A stretch of 64,000 nt of DNA from JBECKW01 sp040235505 (GCA_040235505.1 JBECKW010000112.1:1-64000), one strand, 5' to 3'; shown: positions 51,029 to 60,877, numbered from the stretch's first letter. The notes: generated from the sequence alone by a model not told the origin. Numbers and translations: made by a program.

Positions 51029-52052
51029 GTTGATCCCCGGCCGGCATTGAAACGATGCGCGTGCCACCGATTCGGGTTCTCAGATGGACCTTGCCGGGGT
51101 GATCGGAGCGCACCTCTCCGATGATTTGCGCTTCCACTCCCAGGGGATCGGAACGCAGGTCTGCAAGGATTTTTTCAGCCGCCGGCCTGGCCGCAAACGC
51201 CAGGAGTTTTCCCTCGTTTGCCACATACAGCGGATCGATCCCCAGAAGCTCGCACAACCCTGCCACCGCGGGTTTTATCGGCAGATTCTCTTCAAAAATA
51301 TCGATGCCGACGTTCGAGCGTTCCGAAATTTCGCACAGCGCCGTCCCCACACCGCCCCGGGTGGGATCCCGAAGCACATGGATATCTTTACGGTTACCTT
51401 TATGGTTATCTTTGCCGGCTGCCAGCAGTTTCTGCGTCAGCCGGTGAAGCGGTGCCGTATCACTCGTAATGCCATGAGAAAAAGACAGCTTCTCCCGCTC
51501 GTTTAAGATGGTCATGCCGTGGTCCGCCATGGAGCCGCTTAAAATAACGACGTCCCCGGGCCGGGCCCCGTCGGCCGAAACATGAACATGATCCGGAATC
51601 CGTCCGATCCCCGATGTGTTGATGAATATCTTGTCCGCGGCCCCCCGGGGAACGACCTTTGTGTCCCCGGTGACAATCAGCACGCCGGCGGCTTTCGCCG
51701 CACGCTTCATGCTGGAAAGTATCCGGGACAAATCCGACATGTTAAATCCTTCTTCCATGATGAGCCCAACGCTCAGATAAAGCGGCAGAGCCCCGCACAT
51801 GGCAAGATCGTTGACGGTGCCGTTTACCGCCAGGTCGCCGATATCTCCGCCCGGAAAGAAAATCGGGTCCACCACGAAAGAATCCGTGGAAAAGGCGAGC
51901 CGCACGCCGTCCACTTCCAGCGCGGCCCCGTCATCCAGTTTCGACAGAATGGGATTGTCGAAAGCAGGCAGCAGGAGCTTCGATATCAGTTCACCGGAAA
52001 TTCTTCCACCGCTGCCATGGTCCAGACGGATTATATCGTTTTGGCCGGTCAT
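51012..52052 (-). CDS. hypE: HypE: carbamoyl dehydratase for NiFe-hydrogenase cyanide ligand
   Basis: A 346-residue protein from ATG 52052 (GGAGG upstream). It has DHGSGGRISGELI and DDGAALEV at the N-terminus, DPTRGGVGTALCEI, and ends PRIC, the Cys that carries the thiocarbamate which becomes thiocyanate. It dehydrates this with ATP to make the CN ligand of the hydrogenase iron. It is the last gene of the minus-strand hyp operon. Confidence 0.95.
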   Translation of the reverse strand: MTGQNDIIRLDHGSGGRISGELISKLLLPAFDNPILSKLDDGAALEVDGVRLAFSTDSFVVDPIFFPGGDIGDLAVNGTVNDLAMCGALPLYLSVGLIMEEGFNMSDLSRILSSMKRAAKAAGVLIVTGDTKVVPRGAADKIFINTSGIGRIPDHVHVSADGARPGDVVILSGSMADHGMTILNEREKLSFSHGITSDTAPLHRLTQKLLAAGKDNHKGNRKDIHVLRDPTRGGVGTALCEISERSNVGIDIFEENLPIKPAVAGLCELLGIDPLYVANEGKLLAFAARPAAEKILADLRSDPLGVEAQIIGEVRSDHPGKVHLRTRIGGTRIVSMPAGDQLPRIC

Positions 52053-52095
52053 TTCTTCTTTCCTCCGCTCTTCCGATCTTCTCAACGTCTCTCGT

Positions 52096-53190
52096 TCATG
52101 ATGCCCCTCCATACCGGTGAAACGCAGCGCAGGTACCCTCACTCGAAACCATACAGGGGCCTACCGGCTTGACAGGTGTACAGGCGGTCCCGAACAGGGG
52201 ACAGTCAGGCGGCGTAATTTTTCCGATCAACACCTCTCCGCATCGGCATCCGGCGGGGGATTCGGACGCAGGAACGCAAAGCGGCAATACCTTTCCGGCG
52301 TCAAACCCGGCGTATTCGGGTTTGAGTGCCAGACCGCTTTTGGGAATGACACCCAGCCCCCGCCACGGGGCATCGGTCACCTGAAACGTGTTTTCCAGAA
52401 GCATTTGGGCTGCCTGATTTCCCTTTTCGGAAACCGCGCGTTTGTATGCATTTTCAAGCCGGGCCTCTCCGGCTTCGATCTGGGACACCAGCATGCCGAT
52501 GGCCTGAAGCAGGTCCACCGGCTCGAAGCCGGCTACTACGGCGGGACATCGACTCGTTTCCACAAACGGCCGATAAGCCCCGCTTCCGATGATAACCGAA
52601 ACATGCCCCGGCAGCAGGAATCCGTCGATTCGAAGGTCGGGGTTTTTTGAAATGGCCGCAAGCGCCGGCGGAACCAGCTTATGGGCCGAGTAAATGAAAA
52701 AATTGGCAAGCCCCTCCTGCAGCGCCTGGGACACGGCCGCCGCCACAGTGGGGGCGGTGGTTTCAAAGCCGACCCCCAGAAAGACCACTTTGCGATCCGG
52801 GTTTTCCCGGGCCACGGCCAGCGCGTCCAGGGGGCTGTAAACCACACGGATATCCCGCCCTTCGGATTTGAGCTCCAGCAGAGACCCTTGGCTTCCGGGG
52901 ACCCGCATGAGATCTCCGAAGGTCGCCACGGTGACTCCCTCCATCCGGGCAAGGGCCAGGAAGGCATCGATATCCCCCGGGTCCGTGACGCACACCGGAC
53001 ATCCGGGCCCGGAAACAAGGGAAATCGTATCCGGGAGCAGGCTGCGGATGCCGCTTCGAAAAATCGAAACAGTGTGGGTGCCGCAGACCTCCATCAGCCG
53101 GATCTTTTTCCGGCTGATCTTTGCGATCCACCGGACAAGTTGCCCGGCAAGGGTGGGGTCCCGATAGCTATCCGATAGTTCTTTGCTCAT
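52096..53190 (-). CDS. hypD: HypD: Fe-S scaffold for Fe(CN)2CO assembly
   Basis: A 364-residue protein from ATG 53190. It shows MEVCGTHTVSIFRSGI, SGPGCPVCVTDPGDID, FIYSAHKLVPPAL, GFLLPGHVSVIIGSGAY and a C-terminal CRCGEVLIGKITPPDC-type motif with the cluster Cys residues. It builds the iron centre with HypC. It lies between hypF and hypE in the same direction. Confidence 0.95.
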   Translation of the reverse strand: MSKELSDSYRDPTLAGQLVRWIAKISRKKIRLMEVCGTHTVSIFRSGIRSLLPDTISLVSGPGCPVCVTDPGDIDAFLALARMEGVTVATFGDLMRVPGSQGSLLELKSEGRDIRVVYSPLDALAVARENPDRKVVFLGVGFETTAPTVAAAVSQALQEGLANFFIYSAHKLVPPALAAISKNPDLRIDGFLLPGHVSVIIGSGAYRPFVETSRCPAVVAGFEPVDLLQAIGMLVSQIEAGEARLENAYKRAVSEKGNQAAQMLLENTFQVTDAPWRGLGVIPKSGLALKPEYAGFDAGKVLPLCVPASESPAGCRCGEVLIGKITPPDCPLFGTACTPVKPVGPCMVSSEGTCAAFHRYGGAS

Positions 53191-53206
53191 TTTCCCATCC
53201 GCTTCC

Positions 53207-55489
53207 TTATCTTCTGCTTCCGGCCACCAGCGCCTGCCCCAGGCACAAACCGCCGTCATTGGCGGGAACCCGGCTGTGGGAATAGACCTTGAATCCATTT
53301 TTTGCCAGAGAGCGGCTGAGCCCGGAGAGAATCAGGGCATTCTGAAACACGCCGCCGCTCAGGACCGTATCCCGGATCCCCGTTTCCCTGCCGAGGACGA
53401 CGCAAAGATCCGTGAAAAGATCGATCACCGTAAGGTGAAACCGCCGGCTGATTTCCCGCCGAGGCGCGTCGGACATCACATCTTCGGTGACCGCGCGGAT
53501 CAGGGGGCCGAGCCCCACATGCCGCACGGCGCCGGGCGTCCCATGGATGTCATAGGGATACCGGGGGCCCCCATTAAATAACCGGGTACCCGCCACCGCT
53601 TCGAGTTCCATGGCGGCCTGGCTTTCGAAGGTCACCCGCTGTCGAAGGCCCGTCAGGGCCGCCACACCGTCAAAGAGCCTGCCCAGGCTGGAGGTGAGGG
53701 GCGTATTTACCTTCCCGGATATCATTTTTTCCGTCATTGCGACAGCCTCGGCATCGAGCATTCCAAGCATCGCCAGGTCGAGATCCCGAAACCCGCTGCC
53801 ATAGGCATGGTGCAAATAACCCAGGGCCATCCGCCACGGTTCACGGACAGCGGCATCCCCTCCCGGCATCGGCACATAGTCGAGGTGGGCGGCACGGTGA
53901 AAACGGGTGGTATCGGCGACCAGCACCTCTCCCCCCCACACGGCCCCGTCGCCGCCGTAACCGCTGCCGTCCAGGGCAAGACCGATCACCGGCCCCGTTA
54001 GATGGTGTTCGGCCATGCAGGCGGCCACATGGGCATGATGGTGCTGCACGGCGATTTTTTCAACCCCGAAGAGATGCTGCGCATACCGGGTGGTCTCGAA
54101 ATCGGGATGAAGATCATGGGCAACGCATTCCGGAGAAATTCCGAGGACATGCTTCATGTGATGGACGGTCTCTTCAAAAACGCGGAAAGTGTCCGCATCC
54201 GTCATGTCTCCGATGTGCTGACTCAAAAAGGCGTACTGCTGCCGGGTGAGGCAGATCGTGTTTTTGAGCTCTCCTCCCACGGCCAGCACCTGGGGCATCG
54301 CGTTTTTCAACCGAATCGGCGACGGGGCAAATCCCCTGGCACGACGCACCATTCGAGATCCTCCGCCCACATGCTGAACGACTGAATCATCGCAACGCTG
54401 ATAAATCATCCGGTCATGGACCAGGAAGTAATCAGCAACTCCGGAAAGGGAGGCAAAGGCCCGGTCCGTGTCCTTTTCAACCGGACTTCCCACCGCATTT
54501 CCGCTGGTCATCACCAGGGCCGTGGTCCCTTCGGTCAGAAGATAATGCAGGGGTGTGTAGGGCAGCATGACGCCCGCACGCCGGTTTCCCGGGGCCACCG
54601 CTTCGGACAGAAGGCAGGGGGATTTTTTTTTGAGAAGTACAATGGGTTTCGTATGGGCCTGCAGCGTTTTCGCCTCACCGGGCGATACCATCGCATAGCG
54701 GGTGATTTCCGCAAGGGAGGGTGACATGATCGCCAGGGGTTTGTCCGGGCGCTTTTTCCGGTCTCGAAGCCTTTTGACGGCGTCGTCGTTCAGTGCATCC
54801 ACAGCCAGGTGAAAACCGCCGAGCCCCTTGATCGCCAAGATGTGGCCGGACTTCAGAAGATCCCGGGCTTCCAGAATCGGATCCGGGCCCGGTACGAGGC
54901 GCCGCCCCGCATCATAAAGGAAAACCCTGGGGCCGCAGTCCGGGCAGGCGATGGGCTGCGCATGAAACCGGCGACTGGCGGGATCCTCGTACTCGGCCCG
55001 GCAGGCCTTGCACATGGGGAAGGCATTCATCATGGTCAGCGGCCGGTCATAGGGAAGATCCTCGATGATGGAATACCGGGGACCGCAATGGGTACAAGTG
55101 ATGAAGGGATATCGATAGCGCCGGTCCCGGGGATCACGAAGCTCCGAAAGACAATTGTCGCAGACCCCCACATCCGGTGGGATGAATGCCGCTTTTTCGA
55201 GATGGGAGACGCTCTCTCCGATTGAAAAGCCCGTGACACCTTCAGGAGAAACGGCCTTGCTCGAGATAGCGGTGATGTGTGAGAGCGGTGGCGGCTCTTT
55301 TTTCAGGATCTTGCAGAATATGTCGACGGCGGCCCGGGCTCCCTCGACATGGATTGCGACCCCTTCACTGGTATTCGATACCATCCCACCGAGATCCAGG
55401 CGGGTCGCCAGTTGAAACACAAAGGGCCTGAACCCGACGCCTTGGATCGTTCCACGTACAGACAGACATTTTGCGATATTCGGTGCCAT
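53207..55489 (-). CDS. hypF: HypF: carbamoyltransferase
   Basis: A 760-residue protein from ATG 55489 (GCGGAG upstream). Residues 1-90 form the acylphosphatase domain (RGTIQGVGFRPFVFQLA), then two zinc-finger pairs (CDNCLSEL, CTHCGPRYS, CKACRAEYE, CPDCGPRVF), a YrdC domain (KGLGGFHLAVDA) and a Kae1-like domain (HHHAHVAACMAEHH, GLALDGSGYGGDG). It transfers carbamoyl from carbamoyl phosphate to HypE. The frame starts back at 55507 and overlaps hypC. Carbamoyl phosphate is also the arcC substrate, though that operon is distant. Confidence 0.95.
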   Translation of the reverse strand: MAPNIAKCLSVRGTIQGVGFRPFVFQLATRLDLGGMVSNTSEGVAIHVEGARAAVDIFCKILKKEPPPLSHITAISSKAVSPEGVTGFSIGESVSHLEKAAFIPPDVGVCDNCLSELRDPRDRRYRYPFITCTHCGPRYSIIEDLPYDRPLTMMNAFPMCKACRAEYEDPASRRFHAQPIACPDCGPRVFLYDAGRRLVPGPDPILEARDLLKSGHILAIKGLGGFHLAVDALNDDAVKRLRDRKKRPDKPLAIMSPSLAEITRYAMVSPGEAKTLQAHTKPIVLLKKKSPCLLSEAVAPGNRRAGVMLPYTPLHYLLTEGTTALVMTSGNAVGSPVEKDTDRAFASLSGVADYFLVHDRMIYQRCDDSVVQHVGGGSRMVRRARGFAPSPIRLKNAMPQVLAVGGELKNTICLTRQQYAFLSQHIGDMTDADTFRVFEETVHHMKHVLGISPECVAHDLHPDFETTRYAQHLFGVEKIAVQHHHAHVAACMAEHHLTGPVIGLALDGSGYGGDGAVWGGEVLVADTTRFHRAAHLDYVPMPGGDAAVREPWRMALGYLHHAYGSGFRDLDLAMLGMLDAEAVAMTEKMISGKVNTPLTSSLGRLFDGVAALTGLRQRVTFESQAAMELEAVAGTRLFNGGPRYPYDIHGTPGAVRHVGLGPLIRAVTEDVMSDAPRREISRRFHLTVIDLFTDLCVVLGRETGIRDTVLSGGVFQNALILSGLSRSLAKNGFKVYSHSRVPANDGGLCLGQALVAGSRR

Positions 55490-55503
55490 GGGCACGCTCC
55501 GCT

Positions 55504-55749
55504 TCAACGCGTTTTCTTCCCGGCCCCCTCATCGGAGATCGCCGCCGCCTCCCTGAGCAGCGACAGAGACTCCTTTGCGGCCGCTTCATCTAGAATCTGA
55601 ATGGCAAATCCAGCATGAACAATCACGTAATCACCCACCGATGCGTCGGAGACCAGTACCAGGCTTGCCTCCCGGCGAACGCCGTCCACGTCGACAACGG
55701 CCGTCTTCCGGTCAATGGAAACAATTTTTGAAGGAATGGCGATGCACAT
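55504..55749 (-). CDS. hypC: HypC: chaperone for hydrogenase large subunit
   Basis: An 81-residue protein starting MCIAIPSKIVSIDRKTAVVD, with the essential Cys2. It carries the iron centre with HypD to the hydrogenase large subunit. Upstream is a 143-bp gap to hypB, including a short pair CGAGCCAA/TTGGCTC. It sits close to hypF. Confidence 0.95.
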   Translation of the reverse strand: MCIAIPSKIVSIDRKTAVVDVDGVRREASLVLVSDASVGDYVIVHAGFAIQILDEAAAKESLSLLREAAAISDEGAGKKTR

Positions 55750-55892
55750 GACAAAAAGTCCTTATGAGCCGTGGATGGCGAAAATCATACCAACAAAAAA
55801 GAAGGCCGTCGAGCCAATTTCAATGGACTGGTTCAAAACATTTTGAGCTTGGCTCCGTCGAAAAATACTTCAATGAAAGAACCGGATGAGGA

Positions 55893-56663
55893 TTATTTCA
55901 ATTTTTCCCGGGCATGGGACCGGACCCATTCGAGCCAGGGTTCGAGCCCTTCTCCGGTCCTGGCCGATGTTTTAAAAACCGGCATGCCGGGATGGACTCG
56001 CAGGATATTGTCCTCGGCCAGTTTCACATCGTAGTCGAGGTGCGGCAGAAGATCGATTTTATTAAGCAGGGCCGCGTGGCACTCCCGGAACATGAGGGGG
56101 TACTTGATGGGTTTGTCTTCGCCCTCGGTGACGCTCAAAATCACCACCCGCCTGTCTTCGCCGATATCGAATTCCGCCGGGCAGACCAGGTTGCCGATGT
56201 TTTCCACGATAAGCAGGTCCACATTTTCCAGGTTCAACTCCTCCAGGGCCTTTTCGATGACATGGGCGGCCAAGTGACAGTCGCCGCCGAATTCGTCGGT
56301 ATTGATCTGCACCACGGGGGCCCCGCTCACGGCCAGACGGTCCGCATCCGCAGAGGTGCAGATATCGCCCACGATCACGGCGCAGCGGAATTCCGCCATC
56401 AAGAGCTTCAAGCTCTTCTCGAGGAGAGTGGTTTTACCGGAGCCGGGGGAACTCATCAGGTTGAGCACGAAGACCCGGTTTTCAGCGAAGCGTTTTCGGA
56501 TTGCTGCCGCCATCATGTCGTTTGCTTCCAGCACGCGCCGTACGACCTTGACTTCACGCCCGCTGCCGGCATGGGTTTTCCGGGGAACGTCCACCGAAGG
56601 GCCTCCGTGGTGATCTGTTTTATGGTGATGCGCCCTGAAGACTTTGAAGCCGTTTTGAAACAT
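55893..56663 (-). CDS. hypB: HypB: GTPase for nickel insertion
   Basis: A 256-residue protein from ATG 56663 that starts just after hypA ends. A His-rich part (RAHHHKTDHHGG) near the N-terminus may store nickel. G motifs: MSSPGSGKTTLLEK (P-loop), IVENIGNLVCPAEFDIGED, VILSVTEGEDKPIKYP and NKIDLLPHLD. GTP hydrolysis helps deliver nickel with HypA. Confidence 0.95.
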   Translation of the reverse strand: MFQNGFKVFRAHHHKTDHHGGPSVDVPRKTHAGSGREVKVVRRVLEANDMMAAAIRKRFAENRVFVLNLMSSPGSGKTTLLEKSLKLLMAEFRCAVIVGDICTSADADRLAVSGAPVVQINTDEFGGDCHLAAHVIEKALEELNLENVDLLIVENIGNLVCPAEFDIGEDRRVVILSVTEGEDKPIKYPLMFRECHAALLNKIDLLPHLDYDVKLAEDNILRVHPGMPVFKTSARTGEGLEPWLEWVRSHAREKLK

Positions 56664-56664
56664 A

Positions 56665-57021
56665 TCAGGATTCCTCTTCCGACAATTCGATTGATTCGAT
56701 ATCCAGTTCGCGACCGGACAGCAGGCGGATGTCGCCGCTGCGGCAGGCAGGGCAGGTGAAATCCGGCGCTTCAATACTCCACTCGTTGCGGCACGCATTG
56801 CAATGCGCCCGAACCGGAACTTCCGTGATATGAAGACGGGAGCCCTCCAACGGCGTATCTCTGGTCGCCACCTCGAAGCAGAACCGCAGGCTGTCGGCGA
56901 CAATGGCGGAGAGTTTGCCGATTTTCAGGTTGACGATTTCGATCCGGGACCCGGTCAGGTCGCTCGGGATCGAAGCCGCGGCAATTTCCACGATCTGCAT
57001 GGCGATCCCCATTTCATGCAT
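56665..57021 (-). CDS. hypA: HypA: nickel metallochaperone
   Basis: A 118-residue protein from ATG 57021 (MHEMGIAMQIVEIA). His2 starts the nickel site; two CxxC pairs hold zinc (CNACRNEW and CPACRSGD, about residues 74-95). It works with HypB. The next spacer, 57022-57571, separates it from the TRAP operon. It is the first gene of the hyp operon. Confidence 0.95.
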   Translation of the reverse strand: MHEMGIAMQIVEIAAASIPSDLTGSRIEIVNLKIGKLSAIVADSLRFCFEVATRDTPLEGSRLHITEVPVRAHCNACRNEWSIEAPDFTCPACRSGDIRLLSGRELDIESIELSEEES

Positions 57022-57413
57022 GGAAGTTATCGTCCCCCGGTTGTTAAAAGTCGAAAACGAGCTTTCTGTCGGTGCCGTATTTACTAGTATCTGCCGAAAT
57101 GGCCGTTGGTTGTCAATCGATAATACCAAAGACCCGGAATAAATCCGGGCCGTTGGTATTTTTATGGCACCCGCACATTCCGTTTATTCAAATGAGGAGG
57201 TGCCCCCTAAGTACGCCTCCTTCAGTTAAAAAGCGTCCAGCGGCATCAAGAGCAACCCAAAACCCTAAAGCTAACACAGCATGATAACCTAAATATAGTT
57301 TGGCATAACAACCTAAAAACAACAAATGCATCCACATCTAATATTGCCATCTACCCGTAAAAAAAGTAAATAAAATAAGGGATTAAATACAAACTAATGG
57401 AAAAGAGGCAAAA
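57022..57413. other. AT-rich spacer upstream of hypA
   Basis: About 390 bp. A 49-codon minus-strand frame (MWMHLLFLGCYAKLYLGYHA and on, about 57340-57193) is open but has no ribosome site and a repetitive base pattern, so I do not call it. The hypA promoter should lie here. Confidence 0.4.
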
Positions 57414-57500
57414 GTCGAGTAGACATGGAGCTCTTCCCCTCAGCCCATCACAGAACCTTACGTGACAGTCGCCATACACTGGATGACCGTGCTGTTATGG
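57414..57500 (-). mobile_element. Probable 3' end relic of a group II intron (domains V-VI)
   Basis: On the minus strand, GGCGACTGTCACGTAAGGTT followed by CTGTGATGGG, then an AGGGGAAGAGCTCC-type hairpin and the end CTACTCGAC, fit the domain V, VI and 3' terminus of bacterial group II introns. The domain V 5' half (GAGCC start) is degraded and no reverse-transcriptase gene is present. Called from remembered patterns, not a search. Confidence 0.5.
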
Positions 57501-57571
57501 CTTTATCTGTTCGGGAAAGAAATCTGTTGCTTTGTCGGACCGGCTGATTTTATTGAGCGAGCTATCTTGCA

Positions 57572-58888
57572 TCACCGATAAGGGAACATGCAGTCCGGCA
57601 AAAATGTGGTGATCACAGGTAGAAATAAAATCAGTATAAGGCCGATAAACATGGTAATAAAAAAAGGCAAAACGCCCTTGAAGATTTGATGGATCGGTAT
57701 TTCCTTGTTCATGCCGCCGATGGCGAAAACCACGATCCCGAACGGTGGGCTGATGGAGCCGAGCATCACCGTCAATACCGCCATGACACCAAAGTGAAGC
57801 GGATCGAAGCCAAGCGCTTTAACAATGGGAAAGAAAATTGGAAGGGTAATTACCAGAATCGCGTAAATGTCCAACACAAAACCCGCCAGAAGGTAAATTA
57901 GCAGAATAATACCCATGACGACATAACGATTGATTGCGAGCGTCGATACGAGGTTGGATAATGCGTTCGGTATCTGGGAGGAGGTCGTAAATGCGCCAAA
58001 GAACATGGCCCCGATGATCATCAGCATGATCATGGCGCTGACGAACATCGTTTCCCGCAGGGAATCGACAAAGGTTTTCCATTTCAGCTTCCGGTTTGCG
58101 ATCCCGATGATCAAAACCACAAACACACCGCAGGAGGCACCTTCCGTGGGAGTGAATATTCCGAAGTAAATACCCCCCATGACCAGCAGGAACAAGACTG
58201 AAATAGCCCATAATCCTTTAATGCTCTTCCCTTTATCCTTCCAGCTGAATTTCGGTCCGGCAGGACCGAGTTCGGGATTGAACTTGCATTGAAGGTAGAT
58301 TTGGATACACAACAAAACGGTCAGCAGCAGGCCCGGCAAAATACCGGCAATAAAAAGCGAAGCGATTGAAGTTTCCGTAAGAAAACCGTAAAGGATGAAA
58401 GCGCCACTGGGCGGGATCATGATGCCCAGATTGCCGCTGGCGGCGATGCAGCCAAGGGAGAACGAATCGGAATACTTGTACTTTCTCATTTCCGGCAACG
58501 CCACGGATCCCATGGTGGCTGCGGTTGCGATGTGATTGCCGCACACGGCGCCGAAGGCTGCACAGGCGCCGGTGCAGGCCATTGCCAGCCCGCCGGGGAG
58601 ATGACCGACCCATCGGTAGAGGGAAGAAAAAGCATCCTTGCTGATTCCCCCGCGTGATGCCAGCATTCCCATCCACGTAAACAGCGGGATGACAATCAGA
58701 ATATCGTTCAGCCCCTGCCGCCATACAATAATGCCGAGCCCCGATTGCGCCGCCGGAAACCCGCGAATCCAGGCAAAACCGAGAAAACCGGCCAGAAGCA
58801 TGCTCACGCCGATGGGCATCCTTAAAAACATGAGGATGACCGCCAGGGCGGTCATCAGAAAGCCTATTTCAACGGGTGATATATTCAA
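57572..58888 (-). CDS. dctM: TRAP transporter large membrane subunit (DctM)
   Basis: A 438-residue polytopic protein with about twelve helices. Family patterns: IPLFTWMGMLASRGGISKDA, ACTGACAAFGAVCGNHIATA and GILPGLLLTVLLC. It is the secondary transporter of the TRAP system, using a sodium or proton gradient. A TTG start at 58888 overlaps the dctQ stop by four bases, so translation is coupled. No close terminator. Confidence 0.92.
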   Translation of the reverse strand: MNISPVEIGFLMTALAVILMFLRMPIGVSMLLAGFLGFAWIRGFPAAQSGLGIIVWRQGLNDILIVIPLFTWMGMLASRGGISKDAFSSLYRWVGHLPGGLAMACTGACAAFGAVCGNHIATAATMGSVALPEMRKYKYSDSFSLGCIAASGNLGIMIPPSGAFILYGFLTETSIASLFIAGILPGLLLTVLLCIQIYLQCKFNPELGPAGPKFSWKDKGKSIKGLWAISVLFLLVMGGIYFGIFTPTEGASCGVFVVLIIGIANRKLKWKTFVDSLRETMFVSAMIMLMIIGAMFFGAFTTSSQIPNALSNLVSTLAINRYVVMGIILLIYLLAGFVLDIYAILVITLPIFFPIVKALGFDPLHFGVMAVLTVMLGSISPPFGIVVFAIGGMNKEIPIHQIFKGVLPFFITMFIGLILILFLPVITTFLPDCMFPYR

Positions 58889-59394
58889 CGGTTATTCTCC
58901 ATCATACTGCCCATCGCCGACAGGAAGTTGATAAAAAACGCCAGCGTCATCATCGCCATGCTCAGGGTAGATAGATACACGAAAGGATAAAGAGGGATCC
59001 CCAGTACCGAGGTTTCGGCGTTCATTGTCTGAAGCCGAATGCCCTGCCTCATCAGCTGCCAGCATACAACGCCCAGTGTTGCTGTTGTCATAAACAGAAT
59101 GCAGGCTTCGATGAATCGCCTTGGTTTTTCAGGCAGTCTGTTTACCAAAACTGTCAAATCCACATGGCGATCCATCAGCGCACACCAACCCATGGGTAGA
59201 AAGACTACCAGCGAAAAACCGATGGAGGTGATATCATGCGCGCCCAGGATGGGGGCATTGAACAGACGCCGCAGAAGCACGTCGGCAACCACTATAAGCA
59301 TCAGGCCTGCAAGCACCGCAAGACTGATATTGTTCAAAAAACGGCTCACGGGCGCAATGACCTTTTTCATGTTATTCGCCGTCCCTTTAAACAT
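58885..59394 (-). CDS. dctQ: TRAP transporter small membrane subunit (DctQ)
   Basis: A 169-residue protein from ATG 59394, with GGAGG eight bases upstream; a start at 59409 is less supported. Four helices; the pattern VVADVLLRRLFNAPILGAHD and FLPMGWCALMDRHVDLTVLV are usual for DctQ. It pairs with DctM. The dctP stop is about 20 bp upstream. Confidence 0.9.
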   Translation of the reverse strand: MFKGTANNMKKVIAPVSRFLNNISLAVLAGLMLIVVADVLLRRLFNAPILGAHDITSIGFSLVVFLPMGWCALMDRHVDLTVLVNRLPEKPRRFIEACILFMTTATLGVVCWQLMRQGIRLQTMNAETSVLGIPLYPFVYLSTLSMAMMTLAFFINFLSAMGSMMENNR

Positions 59395-59412
59395 GTCGAC
59401 CGCCTCCATTTT

Positions 59413-60471
59413 TCACCTGAGTCCTCTGGCCATCTCAACAAGGTCAAGTGCGTCATTCAGCACGATTCTGCCGGGCAGTCCCTTATTTGCCATCTCGGCG
59501 ACCCATTCATCCCAGACGCCCTTGCAGGCCTCTTTCCATTTGTTTCTCTCCGTGTCGGACAGAACGATAAAAGGCGGGTTGCCCACTTTCTGGTCAAATC
59601 CGACAATAGCCGCTTTCGCACTGTTTTCCATGACCATGTGGGCGGCGGCGTAGCGTTGGGTCGCCTGGACGGTGGCGTATTCCATGAATATTTTCTGGAT
59701 ATCATCCGGCAGCCTGTTAAAGGCGTCTTTGTTCATGGCGACCATAAAAACTTTGGGGAAAATATTGCCCTGGGTACGGAACTGGGTGACATCCTTGACC
59801 CCGAAAGCAAGCGAGCCGGCAAACGTGAAGAAACAGCCGTCCACCACTCTTTTATCCAGCGCGGCAGCGAGTTCCCCGGTCCCGACATTAACCGGGACCG
59901 CCCCAAGGGCCTGAACCGTATGGGCCTCGATTTTTCCGGAGGAACGGATCTTCATGCCTTTAAAATCAGACAGCACGGCAACCTCTTTCCGCCCCAGGTA
60001 CTGCATGCTGTGTATGGGCGCCATGATCATCAGTTTGACTTCCCGGAATTCGGTGCTCGCGCAGTATTTCACAAGCAGCTGGTGGGCCACGATGCCGGCG
60101 GTCTCGCTGTCCGGGTACATGAAGGGCAGGCTGTTGACAGCGGCCAGTGGGAATCTGCCCGGGTTCTCTTCGGGGTCAATCAGGGCAATGTCACAGAGCC
60201 CTGTGGCGACGGCATCGTATGCATCCGGGCCCTTCACCAGCGTTCCACCCGGATGCCGTATGATTTTTACTCTGCCGCCCGCAGCGTTTTCAATGTCGTT
60301 GGCCCAAGGTTCAAGAATCGCCTTTGTCAGGGACGCCTGGGGAGGCGCATGATAAGAAAAGGTAAGTTCAATGGGCCTGTCTGCCGCAGATGCTGGACCC
60401 GGAGCGGCCGCAACAAACAGGAACCCTGTCACCACAATTAACCGGATAATAACGAACAAGTGTTTATTCAT
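59413..60471 (-). CDS. dctP: TRAP transporter periplasmic solute-binding protein (DctP)
   Basis: A 352-residue protein with a signal (VTGFLFVAAAPGPASAAD). It shows WANDIENAAGGRVKIIRHPG, then the conserved LSDFKGMKIRSSGKIEAHTV where an Arg binds the carboxylate of the solute, and PKVFMVAMNKDAF. The solute is an organic acid, not further known. GGAGG lies four bases before ATG 60471. It is first in the dctP-Q-M order. Confidence 0.92.
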   Translation of the reverse strand: MNKHLFVIIRLIVVTGFLFVAAAPGPASAADRPIELTFSYHAPPQASLTKAILEPWANDIENAAGGRVKIIRHPGGTLVKGPDAYDAVATGLCDIALIDPEENPGRFPLAAVNSLPFMYPDSETAGIVAHQLLVKYCASTEFREVKLMIMAPIHSMQYLGRKEVAVLSDFKGMKIRSSGKIEAHTVQALGAVPVNVGTGELAAALDKRVVDGCFFTFAGSLAFGVKDVTQFRTQGNIFPKVFMVAMNKDAFNRLPDDIQKIFMEYATVQATQRYAAAHMVMENSAKAAIVGFDQKVGNPPFIVLSDTERNKWKEACKGVWDEWVAEMANKGLPGRIVLNDALDLVEMARGLR

Positions 60472-60876
60472 ATTGCCTCCGGATGATGAGTAGGGGGACA
60501 GTCGTGGAGGATTCCGACTGGAAGGCTTTCACATGACCGCCCCCTTTCAGATACTTGTATTCTCGATATGTAAAGAGGTTATTTAGCCATGGAGGTTTTT
60601 TGTAATTAAAGTGTAAATTAGTCACGCCGCGACAGCATCTATTCGTAAAAGTGGTGATGAGACGATGGGTCGGCCGGTTTTTATCCCTGCCTCCGGGACA
60701 AGAGGGTGGGCTGGAGAAGTTTGTGGCAAGGTATGCAAAAAAATAGTGTCGCGCGGAATGGGATTTTACGCAGCAAAATGTGTCTTTTGTAATTTACTTG
60801 GGTTTACTCTGTTTTATACGGATTTCTATTTTTGTTGTTGGGCATAGTGTTGGGTATGAGATTTATTACCAAAGAT
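60472..60876. other. Spacer between tRNA and TRAP operon
   Basis: About 400 bp, with the dctP promoter region in the first 100 bp. A 60-residue plus frame at 60665-60847 is not supported. No other feature seen. Confidence 0.4.
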
Positions 60877-60877
60877 A

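Noticed and set aside
57193..57340. 49-codon minus-strand frame, hydrophobic
   Set aside because: No ribosome site and a repetitive base pattern; not enough to call a gene.
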